Assembly (NCBI GenBank): GCA_002408185.1 | Contig: DHQV01000109.1 | Coordinates: forward strand, 1-7,900 | Origin: Deltaproteobacteria bacterium UBA5329 | GTDB taxonomy: Bacteria; Desulfobacterota; Syntrophorhabdia; Syntrophorhabdales; Syntrophorhabdaceae | DNA length: 7,900 nucleotides | Direction of reading: 5' to 3' | In this document: in pieces, positions 1 through 7,342 of the stretch | How positions within the stretch are numbered: the first letter of the stretch is position 1 | How the letters are laid out: every line of letters begins with the position of its first letter | Notes under the pieces: model-generated | What the model saw: only the letters and a program-made list of their open reading frames with translations | Database searches by the model: none | What the model was told of the DNA's origin: nothing | Translations under genes and position numbers: made by a program

Positions 1-207
1 AATGTAATACATGGCTTTGGATGCTATTAACGAATTGCGGCACAGCCTCCGGAGGGCGGAATGACTATGGGGGAGGGAGCGTAGTTCAAGTATAGATTAC
101 GCCAAAAGAGAATTGTGACACACCTCCGGGGACCGCAGGGAAATTGCCTGGCCCGAGGATCAAGCTTCGACACTGAAATTATGTTGCCTGAAACTTGAGA
201 CCACCTC
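1..207. other. Non-coding stretch downstream of tsaB, no gene recognised
   Basis: No credible coding region is visible here on either strand. A 17-codon plus-strand reading frame (11-64) and a minus-strand frame of about 40 codons without a recognisable motif are too short and unremarkable to call. The stretch holds a 10-bp palindrome, CCTCCGGAGG, at 46-55. It also holds a partly similar segment at 119-129 and a composite hairpin at 123-158, listed separately. It might contain degraded remnants of a gene or mobile element continuing to the left of the window, but nothing in it identifies one. Confidence 0.6.
123..158 (-). terminator. GC-rich composite hairpin after tsaB, possible weak terminator
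   Basis: The outer stem pairs 123-126 with 155-158 and 128-130 with 152-154, leaving C127 bulged. An inner stem pairs 136-139 (CAGG) with 147-150 (CCTG) around a 7-base loop. It begins about 50 bases after the tsaB stop in the direction of transcription. There is no U-tract directly after it. The nearest T-rich run on the minus strand (TCTCTTTT, plus-strand 104-111) lies 11 bases further on, so this is not a textbook intrinsic terminator. It could stop transcription with help, protect the 3' end, or be incidental. Confidence 0.25.
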
Positions 208-894
208 TCAGTCTATCGTCACGTTGAACTTGATCTCCGCCTCTGACCTCCGCCCGTAGATGGGATAGAGCGGCAGCCTTTCGTCTAGGACCGCGTCGAT
301 CCTTTCATCGACGAGGGAGGCTGCCCGGATATGATCTAACTGATCGCGGATGATCGTGACGCCTTCCAGCGGCGTGAGGTGTTTTTCGGTGATGCGCAGT
401 CCCGTACCGAAGCAGATACAAGGGGTTTTGATGATGGCAGGTATCTCTGCAGGTTTTACCGCGATGTACCCGGTCTGGCGTGTGAGCTTCCCGCCGGTTG
501 CGTGGTACAGGGCGAGGAATACTTCCGATTTTTTGGCGTCGATGAGAGGGCAGAGGTAGGATCCCTGGTTTTCGATCAGGGCAAAGGCTAGGGCATCGAG
601 GGTGGGTATGCCGCGGATGGGGGCCCCTGTCGCCGCGCGGATGCCTTTGCAGAAGGAAAGACCCACTCGTATGCCGGTGAACGATCCCGGTCCGAGGGTT
701 ACCCTGAACTCCGATATGTCCGTAAGAGAGATGCCGCCGGCGGCTAGGATCGACTCGACCACTTCCGGCAGCATTTGTGAAGGGGACCGTGATTCCTCGA
801 TGCGCTTGTCATCGATGATGCCCCGGGGGCCTAACAGGGCGATATTGAGGAAATCCATCGAATTGTCGATGGCAAGTATGTGCCTATCTGCCAT
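208..894 (-). CDS. tsaB: tRNA t6A37 biosynthesis protein TsaB
   Basis: TsaB (YeaZ) is the non-catalytic, ASKHA-fold partner of TsaD in the cytoplasmic complex that makes N6-threonylcarbamoyladenosine at position 37 of ANN-decoding tRNAs. The 228-residue protein has the usual length. The N-terminal ILAIDNSMD strand (6-14) matches the family's LAIDTS segment, with Asn in place of the common Thr. LGPGSFTGIRVGLSFCKG (67-84) is the family signature, and a typical C-terminal region with YGRRSEAE follows near the end. The ATG lies inside the end of rseP, overlapping it by 11 bases (rseP ends CAT GGC AGA TAG). No strong Shine-Dalgarno is visible, so translation is probably coupled to rseP. It is the last gene of the cluster. 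Confidence 0.93.
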   Translation of the reverse strand: MADRHILAIDNSMDFLNIALLGPRGIIDDKRIEESRSPSQMLPEVVESILAAGGISLTDISEFRVTLGPGSFTGIRVGLSFCKGIRAATGAPIRGIPTLDALAFALIENQGSYLCPLIDAKKSEVFLALYHATGGKLTRQTGYIAVKPAEIPAIIKTPCICFGTGLRITEKHLTPLEGVTIIRDQLDHIRAASLVDERIDAVLDERLPLYPIYGRRSEAEIKFNVTID

Positions 895-1966
895 GTATAT
901 ACTTACCGAAGTCGAATATCCGGTCGAAGTCGTTATAGAAAGCGAAGACCATTATGAGGAGCAGGATGACAAGCCCGACGGTCTGCGCTATCTCCTGGGC
1001 CCTGTGCGGGATCCTTCTGCGTATGACTATCTCTATGGCATTGAAAAGGATATGTCCGCCATCGAGCACCGGGATCGGCAGGAGATTGATGACCCCGAGA
1101 TTGATGCTGATGAGCGCAAAGAACAGCACGAAATCCCCAAAGCCTTTCTTGGCCCGCTTGCTTGCCTCCTGAAAGATCAGTACGGGGCCGCCTATATTCT
1201 TGGGCGAAATGCTGCCCTGAATGATCTTTATTACCCCGACAACGGTTATGCGCGAATATTCCCACGTCATGTAAAAAGACAGAGGGACAGCCTTGAGGGG
1301 CGATTGTCTCTTCGTGATCACTTCGTCTGACCGCTCTATCCCGAGTATTTTCCGGGTAAACGATTCGCCGAAGATATCTTTTTCCTGGATAGTGGTGGGC
1401 TTTACCATAAATTCCACAGGCGTGCCGTTACGGTCGACCTTCACCTTTACAGTATCTGCATGTGTCTTTTCAATGCTCGACGCTATATCGAGAAATTCCG
1501 TAATTGTCTGGCCGTCTATCCCGGTTATTATGTCACCTTTTTGAATACCGGCCGCCTGTGCCGGCATGTTGTCCGCGACATTTCCCACGCGTGCAGACGG
1601 AACGTTATAACCGATGATAGATACGAAATAGAAAACGATGAGGGCCAGGAGGACATTGAAAACAGGGCCGGCCAATGCTACCAGTATCCTGACATACGGC
1701 GGCTTATGTGAAAAAGACCGGGGTCTGTCTTCCTCTGCAACTTCTTCATCCGGCGATTCTCCGAGCAGCTTGACATAACCTCCCATGGGGATGATGGAAA
1801 TGGCATACTCGGTTTCCCCCTTGATGTATCTGACCAGTTTCTTGCCAAACCCTATCGAAAATACGAGGACCTTGATATTGAAGATTCGTGCCACCATGAA
1901 ATGCCCGAATTCATGCACGAGGATCAATATCGCAAGTGCAATAAGGAAATATAAAAACGAGATCAT
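884..1966 (-). CDS. rseP: RseP-type site-2 intramembrane zinc metalloprotease, single PDZ
   Basis: This is a polytopic inner-membrane protease of the S2P family (M50). Relatives cleave anti-sigma factors such as RseA, or remnant signal peptides, within the membrane. The zinc-binding HEFGH motif is at residues 18-22 in the first membrane segment, and the third-ligand region NLLPIPVLDGGH is at 294-305. Other hydrophobic segments lie near 92-118, 278-300 and 328-345. Residues about 118-195 form one PDZ domain (e.g. AAGIQKGDIITGIDG, 138-152). At 360 residues it is shorter than the two-PDZ E. coli RseP (about 450) and matches the single-PDZ form common outside gammaproteobacteria. Its ATG overlaps the dxr TGA as ATGA. 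AGGA lies 11 bases upstream. The substrate cannot be told from this window. Confidence 0.94.
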   Translation of the reverse strand: MISFLYFLIALAILILVHEFGHFMVARIFNIKVLVFSIGFGKKLVRYIKGETEYAISIIPMGGYVKLLGESPDEEVAEEDRPRSFSHKPPYVRILVALAGPVFNVLLALIVFYFVSIIGYNVPSARVGNVADNMPAQAAGIQKGDIITGIDGQTITEFLDIASSIEKTHADTVKVKVDRNGTPVEFMVKPTTIQEKDIFGESFTRKILGIERSDEVITKRQSPLKAVPLSFYMTWEYSRITVVGVIKIIQGSISPKNIGGPVLIFQEASKRAKKGFGDFVLFFALISINLGVINLLPIPVLDGGHILFNAIEIVIRRRIPHRAQEIAQTVGLVILLLIMVFAFYNDFDRIFDFGKYIHGR

Positions 1967-3123
1967 AATTTTTTTCGTCCTGTACCAGTTATTTTAGTCA
2001 TTGCCACATTTTGTGTCCACACTATGATACCACGAATCGCATCCAGATTGTCGACAACGGGTTCTCCGGGGTTTTCGGCCAGAGTTTCGGCAACAATCCG
2101 GGGAATATCGGTGAATTTGATCCTGCCGTCGATGAATGCCTGCACGGCGATCTCATTCGAGACGTTGAACGCAATGAGTGCGCCGTCACCTGCCTCGAGG
2201 GCTTCGTATGCGAGGCGTATCGACGGGAACCTTCTTAAGTCCGGCGGGTGGAATGTGAGCTTTAATAGTGAATCGAGTGCGAGGGGTGAAAATGGCAGTG
2301 CGGACCGTTTTGCACCGTAGAGGGCATATGCGATCGGGATCTTCATATCAGGATTTGCCATGTATGCAAAGAACGAGTTGTCTGAGAGCTCGACGATACC
2401 GTGGATAATGCTTTCCGGATGAACAAGCGTTCTGATCCTCGAAGGTTCAAGATCGAAAAGCCATCGCGCTTCTATGATTTCGAGCCCCTTGTTCATAAGG
2501 GTCGCTGAATCGAGAGTTATCTTCCGTCCCATTTTCCACGTGGGATGGTTCATTGCATCGGACAGTTCCACACTCTCAAGGGCTTTCCTGGTATGCTTCC
2601 GGAAAGGGCCCCCCGATGCGGTTATAATGATACTCTTGACCTCACCGAGGTCCATGCCTTTTAAAAGCTGGTAAATGGCTGAATGTTCACTGTCGACAGG
2701 TATGAGTTCGGCGTCTGTTCTCGCGATAATATTCCTGATCAGCCTCCCGCCCATGACAAGGCTTTCCTTGTTGGCGAGAGCGACTGTTTTTCCGCAATTG
2801 AGCGCCTCTATCGTCGGTTCGAGCCCTATGCTGCCCGGCAGGGCATTGACGACAATGTCGGCATCTCTCAGGATCATCTCTTTCATACCTTCGATGCCCG
2901 TGTAAAGACGTGCACTCTGCGGAATCACCGCGTCTTTCAATTCGCCGTTGAACAGACAGACATCGGCCGGCTTGAAACGGTCGATCTGAGCGTTCAAAAG
3001 ATCGATATTGCTTGCGCAGGCGAGGCCCCTGACATCGAATGAGCCGGGATCGTTTGCAATGACGTCCAGTGTCGACGTTCCGATAGAACCGGTTGAACCG
3101 AGTATGAGAACCTTTTTCTTCAT
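1963..3123 (-). CDS. dxr: 1-deoxy-D-xylulose 5-phosphate reductoisomerase
   Basis: Dxr (IspC) converts DXP to 2-C-methyl-D-erythritol 4-phosphate with NADPH, the committed step of the MEP isoprenoid pathway, and so feeds the neighbouring UppS. The chosen ATG gives 386 residues, a normal length. Seen in order: the dinucleotide-binding GSTGSIG (9-15), LANKES (116-121), the metal-ligand segment VDSEHSA (143-149, Asp144 and Glu146), ASGGPFR (169-175), HPTWKMG (193-199) and MNKGLEIIEA (210-219, with Asn211, Lys212 and Glu215 matching the E. coli Asn, Lys and Glu active-site residues). The frame stays open upstream to 3204, but that would overlap cdsA by 77 bases, while the protein family begins at KKKVLILGSTG. 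The start is 4 bases after the cdsA stop with little Shine-Dalgarno, suggesting coupling. Confidence 0.97.
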   Translation of the reverse strand: MKKKVLILGSTGSIGTSTLDVIANDPGSFDVRGLACASNIDLLNAQIDRFKPADVCLFNGELKDAVIPQSARLYTGIEGMKEMILRDADIVVNALPGSIGLEPTIEALNCGKTVALANKESLVMGGRLIRNIIARTDAELIPVDSEHSAIYQLLKGMDLGEVKSIIITASGGPFRKHTRKALESVELSDAMNHPTWKMGRKITLDSATLMNKGLEIIEARWLFDLEPSRIRTLVHPESIIHGIVELSDNSFFAYMANPDMKIPIAYALYGAKRSALPFSPLALDSLLKLTFHPPDLRRFPSIRLAYEALEAGDGALIAFNVSNEIAVQAFIDGRIKFTDIPRIVAETLAENPGEPVVDNLDAIRGIIVWTQNVAMTKITGTGRKKL

Positions 3124-3127
3124 CGTG

Positions 3128-3922
3128 TCATCGTACCCATAAAACGCAGGAATAGAGGAAAGGGGCCGTAAAGATAAAACTGTCGATACGGTCCAGCATT
3201 CCACCGTGTCCGGGGATCAAGCCCGAAGAATCTTTTATGTTAAAAACCCTCTTGCAGGCAGATTCCATGAGATCACCCGCTTGGCCCAGAATGCCCGCCG
3301 CCGCACCGATGCCGAGCGCCGTATAAATGCTGAAACCGAGCCATTTATGGAATACGGCGATGACGAGGAGCGATCCGAGGGCCGATCCGGCAAGGCCTTC
3401 GACGGTCTTTTTGGGGCTTATCTGGGGGGCCAACCGGTGTTTGCCGAAATTTTTCCCGATAAAATAGGCGAAAGTGTCGCTCGCCCATATTGAAACGAGG
3501 AGTATGAACGGGAACAGGGTGTTCTGGTTTTTGAGAAGATAAATATAGAAGAACGGGAGCAGGATGAAAAAGTTCCCGAAGAGAATGACAGCGGCCTGCT
3601 GAGTGATCTCACGATTGGTATCGTCGACCGAAGCCTTTCTGTCAAAGATCTTTATAAAGATCATGATGGCTATCGATGCCATGACCCAGAGGGGGTAATA
3701 CTGGAACTGGCCCTTGAAAAGCGGAATGATTCCCGCAACGATCAGGACCGCAACGAGGAACTTCATCGGAATTTTCGCCAGTGACGCGGCCTCGCCAACT
3801 GCTACGACGCAGACGGCCAAGAGAAGGGCGAGAAGCCACATGGCAGGCAGAAAATAAAAAAGAAGGGCAATGATGGGTGCAAGGCATACGCCTGTAATGA
3901 CCCGTTTCTTCAGTTCTCCCAA
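3128..3922 (-). CDS. cdsA: Phosphatidate cytidylyltransferase (CDP-diglyceride synthase)
   Basis: CdsA makes CDP-diacylglycerol from phosphatidic acid and CTP in the inner membrane, the branch point for all membrane phospholipids. The 264-residue protein is highly hydrophobic, with several membrane segments (about 10-45, 54-70, 76-92, 110-130, 136-155, 178-190 and 198-215). SIWASDTFAY (144-153) is a conserved inner motif. The C-terminal family signature is intact at 221-248: SACKR, KDSSGLIPGHGG, then DRID. The start codon is TTG, lying directly against the uppS TAA (TAATTG). An AAGGAA at 3929-3934, 6 bases upstream, supports it, and no better start exists nearby. A TTG start with full overlap of signals implies translation tied to uppS. 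Confidence 0.95.
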   Translation of the reverse strand: MGELKKRVITGVCLAPIIALLFYFLPAMWLLALLLAVCVVAVGEAASLAKIPMKFLVAVLIVAGIIPLFKGQFQYYPLWVMASIAIMIFIKIFDRKASVDDTNREITQQAAVILFGNFFILLPFFYIYLLKNQNTLFPFILLVSIWASDTFAYFIGKNFGKHRLAPQISPKKTVEGLAGSALGSLLVIAVFHKWLGFSIYTALGIGAAAGILGQAGDLMESACKRVFNIKDSSGLIPGHGGMLDRIDSFIFTAPFLYSCVLWVR

Positions 3923-4642
3923 TTAAAATTCCTTTATATTCCCGAACCTCCGCTCGCGCTTTGCAAATTCCTGCAAGGCGTCGAGAAAGGCTTCTTTGCG
4001 AAAGTCCGGCCAGAGGATATCGGTGAAGTAGATCTCCGTATAAGCGATCTGCCAGAGAAGGAAATTGGAGACCCGCATCTCACCGCTCGTGCGTATGAGA
4101 AGATCGGGGTCGGGCATGTCGGGCGCATAGAGATATCTTTTGAATGTCCGCTCATCGATTCGCTTGATGCGGCCATTCTTAACGTCGTCGGATATCAACT
4201 GAACGGCCCGGGTGATCTCCGTGCGGCCGCTGTAGCTTAAGGCAATGGTGAGGACAACCTTCTTGTTGGCCGCCGTTTCCTTCATGACACGGTCAAACTG
4301 GGCTTGCAACGTCTTCGAGAAATCCTTTTTTTCACCGATGATATTGAAGTGCACCCCGTTTTCCATCATGAAAGGCAGTTCGTTTTCGAGGTAAAGGCCG
4401 AGCAGGGACATAAGGGTCTTTACTTCTTCTTTCGGCCGTGACCAGTTTTCTTTTGAAAATGCATATAAGGTTAAATAGGGGATGCCGAATTCACAGCAGG
4501 CTTCCGTTACGTTCCTGACGGAATCGATACCAATCCTATGACCTTCGACCCTTTTCAGCTTTTTTTGTTTTGCCCACCTTCCGTTTCCATCCATGATTAT
4601 AGCAACGTGGGTGGGCAGTCTGTCGGGTACCGTTTTCTTCAT
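3923..4642 (-). CDS. uppS: Isoprenyl transferase (undecaprenyl diphosphate synthase)
   Basis: This is a cis-prenyltransferase that adds isopentenyl diphosphate units to farnesyl diphosphate, giving the C55 carrier lipid for peptidoglycan and other surface polymers. It is a soluble, homodimeric enzyme acting at the membrane surface. The 239-residue protein carries the signature AIIMDGNGRWA (14-24), with the catalytic Asp at 18, FSKENW (62-67), and a C-terminal substrate-binding region with LLIRTSGE (181-188) and SNFLLWQ (192-198). Met189 follows the SGE, where relatives usually have His or Gln. The ATG lies 10 bases after the frr stop, with only a weak ribosome-binding sequence. It sits with dxr and cdsA in an envelope-lipid block. 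Confidence 0.96.
   Translation of the reverse strand: MKKTVPDRLPTHVAIIMDGNGRWAKQKKLKRVEGHRIGIDSVRNVTEACCEFGIPYLTLYAFSKENWSRPKEEVKTLMSLLGLYLENELPFMMENGVHFNIIGEKKDFSKTLQAQFDRVMKETAANKKVVLTIALSYSGRTEITRAVQLISDDVKNGRIKRIDERTFKRYLYAPDMPDPDLLIRTSGEMRVSNFLLWQIAYTEIYFTDILWPDFRKEAFLDALQEFAKRERRFGNIKEF
3929..3934 (-). promoter_or_regulatory. Ribosome-binding site supporting the TTG start of cdsA
   Basis: AAGGAA on the minus strand sits 6 bases before the TTG codon. It lies in the last codons of uppS and is the main evidence that cdsA starts with TTG immediately after the uppS stop. Confidence 0.6.
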
Positions 4643-4652
4643 TAATTGCCGC

Positions 4653-5210
4653 TTATATAGAAAGGATCTCTTTTTCCTTTTCGGAAAAAGATTTTTCTGC
4701 CATCTCTATATATTTATCGGTCATCTTTTGGACCTCATCCTGTTTCTTCTTGAGATCGTCCTGGGAAATGGCCTTATCTTTTTCCAGTTTCTTCAGCTTT
4801 TCGTTGACATCCCGCCTGACATTCCTCATCGCAATGCGGGTGCCCTCGAGCATCTTGCTTCCAAGCTTTGTGAGTTCCCTGCGTCTTTCTTCGGTAAGCT
4901 TCGGGAAAGAAAGGCGTATCTGCTTTCCGTCGGACATGGGGTTCACGCCAAGGTCCGATTTCTGAATGGCCTTTTCGATCTCGCTGATCACGCTGTTGTC
5001 CCACGGCTGTATCGTGATCGTCCTCGAGTCCTGGACACCGATAGTAGCCACCTGATTAAGGGGGGTTGGCTGTTTGTAATACTCTATTTTGATATCTTCG
5101 AGCAGGGACACCGAGGCAACGCCGGTGCGGAGTTTCGAAAAATCTTTTTTCAGTGCCGCGAGCGATTTCCCCAATTTATCTTCAAGCTCATTCATAACTT
5201 CGGTGCTCAT
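4653..5210 (-). CDS. frr: Ribosome recycling factor
   Basis: RRF works with EF-G to split post-termination ribosomes so they can be reused. It is 185 residues, exactly the family's usual length. The two-domain pattern is clear. The helical domain I segments are 1-30 and about 105-185, and domain II is about 31-104. Conserved stretches include LRTGVASVSLLEDI (27-40), PLNQVATI (50-57), DSRTITIQPWD (61-71) and SDGKQIRL then PKLTEERR (93-110). The essential Arg cluster is in RNVRRDVNEKLK (129-140). The start is 4 bases after pyrH and is preceded by a near-perfect ribosome-binding site embedded in the pyrH end. Confidence 0.97.
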   Translation of the reverse strand: MSTEVMNELEDKLGKSLAALKKDFSKLRTGVASVSLLEDIKIEYYKQPTPLNQVATIGVQDSRTITIQPWDNSVISEIEKAIQKSDLGVNPMSDGKQIRLSFPKLTEERRRELTKLGSKMLEGTRIAMRNVRRDVNEKLKKLEKDKAISQDDLKKKQDEVQKMTDKYIEMAEKSFSEKEKEILSI

Positions 5211-5214
5211 ACGG

Positions 5215-5922
5215 TTACCTCCTCACAATTGTACCTATGGTTTCACCGAGGACTGCTTTTTTAAGATTGTCCCTCACGCGAATATTGAAGACAGCGATGG
5301 GGATGTCATTTTCTTTACAAAGCGTGATGGCGGTCAGGTCCATGACCTTAAGGTCATGGGCTATTACTTCGCTGTAAGAGATCTCAGGGTATAAAACCGC
5401 ATCTCCGTGCACTTCAGGATCTTTATCGTAAACGCCGTTTACCTTGGTTGCCTTCATGACAATGTCTGCTTTCGTTTCAACGGCCCTGAGTGCTGCGGCC
5501 GTGTCCGTCGTGAAATACGGATTCCCAGTGCCACACGCGAAAATGACTATTTTGCCATCGTTGAGATAGCCGATCGCCTTCGTGTGATTGTACGGTTCCG
5601 CGATCTTCTCGAGGTTGAGTGATGTCTGTACAACCGCCGGGGTTCCCAGTTTATTCAGGGCATCCTGGAGGACAAGTGCGTTTATCACAGTGGCAACCAT
5701 GCCGATATAATCCCCGGTGACCCTGTCGACGCCTTCTTTTTCCCCTGTTTTTCCCCGGTATATATTGCCGCCCCCGAGGACTATACCGACCTCGACGCCA
5801 AGTTTACGGATGTCCCGTATCTCTTCGGCGATCTCGTAAACCGTGGCCTGGTCGATCCCGTGGCCGGCGTTGCCCATGAGGACCTCGCCACTCAATTTGA
5901 GGAGAATCCTCTTGTATTTCAT
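5215..5922 (-). CDS. pyrH: UMP kinase (uridylate kinase)
   Basis: PyrH phosphorylates UMP to UDP with ATP, feeding UTP/CTP synthesis and UDP-sugar production. It is a cytoplasmic hexamer of the amino acid kinase fold, usually activated by GTP and inhibited by UTP. The 235-residue protein has KLSGE (9-13), the glycine-rich GGGN (50-53), RVTGDYIGMVATVINAL (67-83), the UMP/ATP-binding GTGNPYFTTDTAA (131-143) and KVNGVYDKDP (160-169). Length and motifs are standard. Its ATG comes one base after the tsf stop (TAATATG), with AGGA 5 bases upstream of the ATG (plus-strand 5928-5931), so it is probably translated by reinitiation after tsf. Confidence 0.97.
   Translation of the reverse strand: MKYKRILLKLSGEVLMGNAGHGIDQATVYEIAEEIRDIRKLGVEVGIVLGGGNIYRGKTGEKEGVDRVTGDYIGMVATVINALVLQDALNKLGTPAVVQTSLNLEKIAEPYNHTKAIGYLNDGKIVIFACGTGNPYFTTDTAAALRAVETKADIVMKATKVNGVYDKDPEVHGDAVLYPEISYSEVIAHDLKVMDLTAITLCKENDIPIAVFNIRVRDNLKKAVLGETIGTIVRR
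5217..5223 (-). promoter_or_regulatory. Strong frr ribosome-binding site inside the end of pyrH
   Basis: The minus strand reads AGGAGGT, followed 6 bases later by the frr ATG. AGG AGG encodes the last two Arg residues of PyrH, and the final T is the first base of its TAA stop, so the site overlaps the pyrH coding end. Confidence 0.8.
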
Positions 5923-5923
5923 A

Positions 5924-6529
5924 TTATTCCTGGAGTGTTTCGCCTAACTGAAACCTCACGAAACGATTGATCACTATCTTTTCTCCGGTCTTGACAAGAA
6001 GCTCTTCAAGAAGATCCTTGACGGTGACGTCGGGGTTCTTTATGAATGACTGTTCGACTAGGCATACCTCCTGATAAAATTTCTCCAGTTTACCTTCCGC
6101 GATCTTGTCGATTATCTTTTCCGGCTTGCCGGATTCAAGGGCCTGATTCCTGTAAATGGTTTTTTCCCTGTCGATGTGCCCCTGGGGTATATCCTCGCGT
6201 TTCACGTACAGCGGGTTTGAAGCCGTTATCTGCATCGCGACGTCCCTCACGAAATTCTGGAACTGGTCGGTCTTTGCAACAAAATCCGTCTCGCAATTGA
6301 TCTCGACCATGGCGCCGATCTTCCCGCCGGTATGTATGTATGATGCGATCGAACCTTCCGATGCCACCCGGCCCATTCTTTTCGCCATCCTGGCGAGGCC
6401 TTTCTCTCGAAGGTAATCTACCGCCTTTTCCATATCCCCGTTCGCATGTTTTAAAGCCTCTTTGCAATCCATAAGGCCGACACCGGTCTTTTCACGCAGT
6501 TTTTTTACTGTATCAGCAGTGATATCCAT
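5924..6529 (-). CDS. tsf: Translation elongation factor Ts (short form)
   Basis: EF-Ts is the nucleotide exchange factor that releases GDP from EF-Tu. The N-terminal UBA-like domain (about 3-45, with LREKTGVGLMDCKEAL) and the EF-Tu contact signature INCETDFVAKTDQF (77-90, Thr81-Asp82-Phe83) are intact. At 201 residues it is shorter than the 283-residue E. coli protein. It matches the compact form seen in Thermus and many other bacteria, with a reduced second core subdomain, and ends normally at GEKIVINRFVRFQLGE. A strong AGGAGG lies 7 bases before the ATG in the 20-base gap after rpsB, fixing the start. It follows rpsB as in most bacteria. Confidence 0.96.
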   Translation of the reverse strand: MDITADTVKKLREKTGVGLMDCKEALKHANGDMEKAVDYLREKGLARMAKRMGRVASEGSIASYIHTGGKIGAMVEINCETDFVAKTDQFQNFVRDVAMQITASNPLYVKREDIPQGHIDREKTIYRNQALESGKPEKIIDKIAEGKLEKFYQEVCLVEQSFIKNPDVTVKDLLEELLVKTGEKIVINRFVRFQLGETLQE

Positions 6530-6536
6530 GGAAATT

Positions 6537-6542
6537 CCTCCT
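6537..6542 (-). promoter_or_regulatory. tsf ribosome-binding site
   Basis: AGGAGG lies 7 bases upstream of the tsf ATG, within the short gap after the rpsB stop. It is a consensus site and allows tsf to be initiated independently of rpsB. Confidence 0.8.
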
Positions 6543-6549
6543 GTAGCTG

Positions 6550-7338
6550 TTAAGCTTCGTACTCGTCGTATTTTTCTTCTTCCAATATGCTCTCGTCGAC
6601 AAAGGGCTTCAGTTCTTCGGCCGGCCCTTCATCCTTGCCTTGGAATTCCTCGACATACAGGGCCTTTCCTTCCAATACCGCATCTGCGATCCTGGCGGTT
6701 ATCAGTTTGATCGCGCGGATGGCGTCGTCATTGCCCGGAATGACAAGATCGATATCGTCGGGGTCGCAGTTCGTATCGACGATGCCTATGGTGGGGATGC
6801 CGAGTTTCTTCGCCTCGTTGACGGCGATATATTCTTTCTTGGGATCGACGACATAAATGGCTCCGGGAAGCCTTTCCATTCCCTTGATGCCGCCTATGTT
6901 CCGCTCGAGTTTTTCAATTTCCCTCTCGATGCCGATGGCCTCTTTTTTCGGCAGAACTTTGTAGATATCGCTCTGTTTGAGCTCTTCGTATTTCCGCAGG
7001 CGGTCGATGCTTTTTTCGATGGTCTGGAAATTGGTCATTGTGCCGCCAAGCCACCTGTTGTTCACATAAAAGGCCCCGCAGCGCTTTGATTCTTCCGCGA
7101 TCGCTTCCTGTGCTTGCTTCTTGGTGCCGACAAACAGGATGTACTCATTGCGGGACGCCACTTCTTTGACGAAGTTGTAGGCTTCCTTGAACATCTTCAG
7201 TGTTTTCTGAAGGTCGATGATGTAGATGCCGTTGCGCGCGCCGAAAATGTAGGGTTTCATCTTCGGGTTCCATCGTTTCGTCTGATGCCCGAAATGAACG
7301 CCAGCTTCCAACAATTGTTTGATGGTGAGATTAGACAT
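6550..7338 (-). CDS. rpsB: 30S ribosomal protein S2
   Basis: S2 is a late-assembling small-subunit protein that binds S1 near the mRNA exit side of the 30S subunit. The chosen start gives 262 residues. LLEAGVHFGHQTKRWNPKM (9-27), IIDLQKT (40-46), FVGTKKQAQEAI (69-80), NNRWLGGTMTNF (93-104) and PGAIYVVDPKKE (158-169) are typical S2 segments. The C-terminus is an acidic tail (about 233-262). The frame extends upstream to 7383, but the ATG at 7338 is preceded 4 bases away by AGGAGG, and family members begin just before TIKQLLEAG, so the longer form is rejected. It is the first gene of the cluster, with a 248-base gap to the divergent transposase fragment. Confidence 0.97.
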   Translation of the reverse strand: MSNLTIKQLLEAGVHFGHQTKRWNPKMKPYIFGARNGIYIIDLQKTLKMFKEAYNFVKEVASRNEYILFVGTKKQAQEAIAEESKRCGAFYVNNRWLGGTMTNFQTIEKSIDRLRKYEELKQSDIYKVLPKKEAIGIEREIEKLERNIGGIKGMERLPGAIYVVDPKKEYIAVNEAKKLGIPTIGIVDTNCDPDDIDLVIPGNDDAIRAIKLITARIADAVLEGKALYVEEFQGKDEGPAEELKPFVDESILEEEKYDEYEA

Positions 7339-7342
7339 TGAT

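Noticed and set aside
70..105. GTTCAAGTA motif resembling a tRNA T-arm
   Set aside because: The flanking bases do not form the T-stem, and no acceptor, D or anticodon arms can be assembled around it.
602..1330. Open plus-strand reading frame of 242 codons
   Set aside because: It runs antisense across tsaB and rseP, both of which have clear family motifs. It shows no recognisable domain and is explained as a shadow of their codon bias.
3124..3204. Upstream extension of dxr by 27 residues
   Set aside because: It would overlap the cdsA 3' end by 77 bases. The family's conserved start, just before the GSTGSIG nucleotide-binding loop, fits the ATG at 3123.
6640..7089. Open plus-strand reading frame of 149 codons
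   Set aside because: It is antisense to rpsB, low in motif content, and has no ribosome-binding evidence that outweighs the S2 gene.
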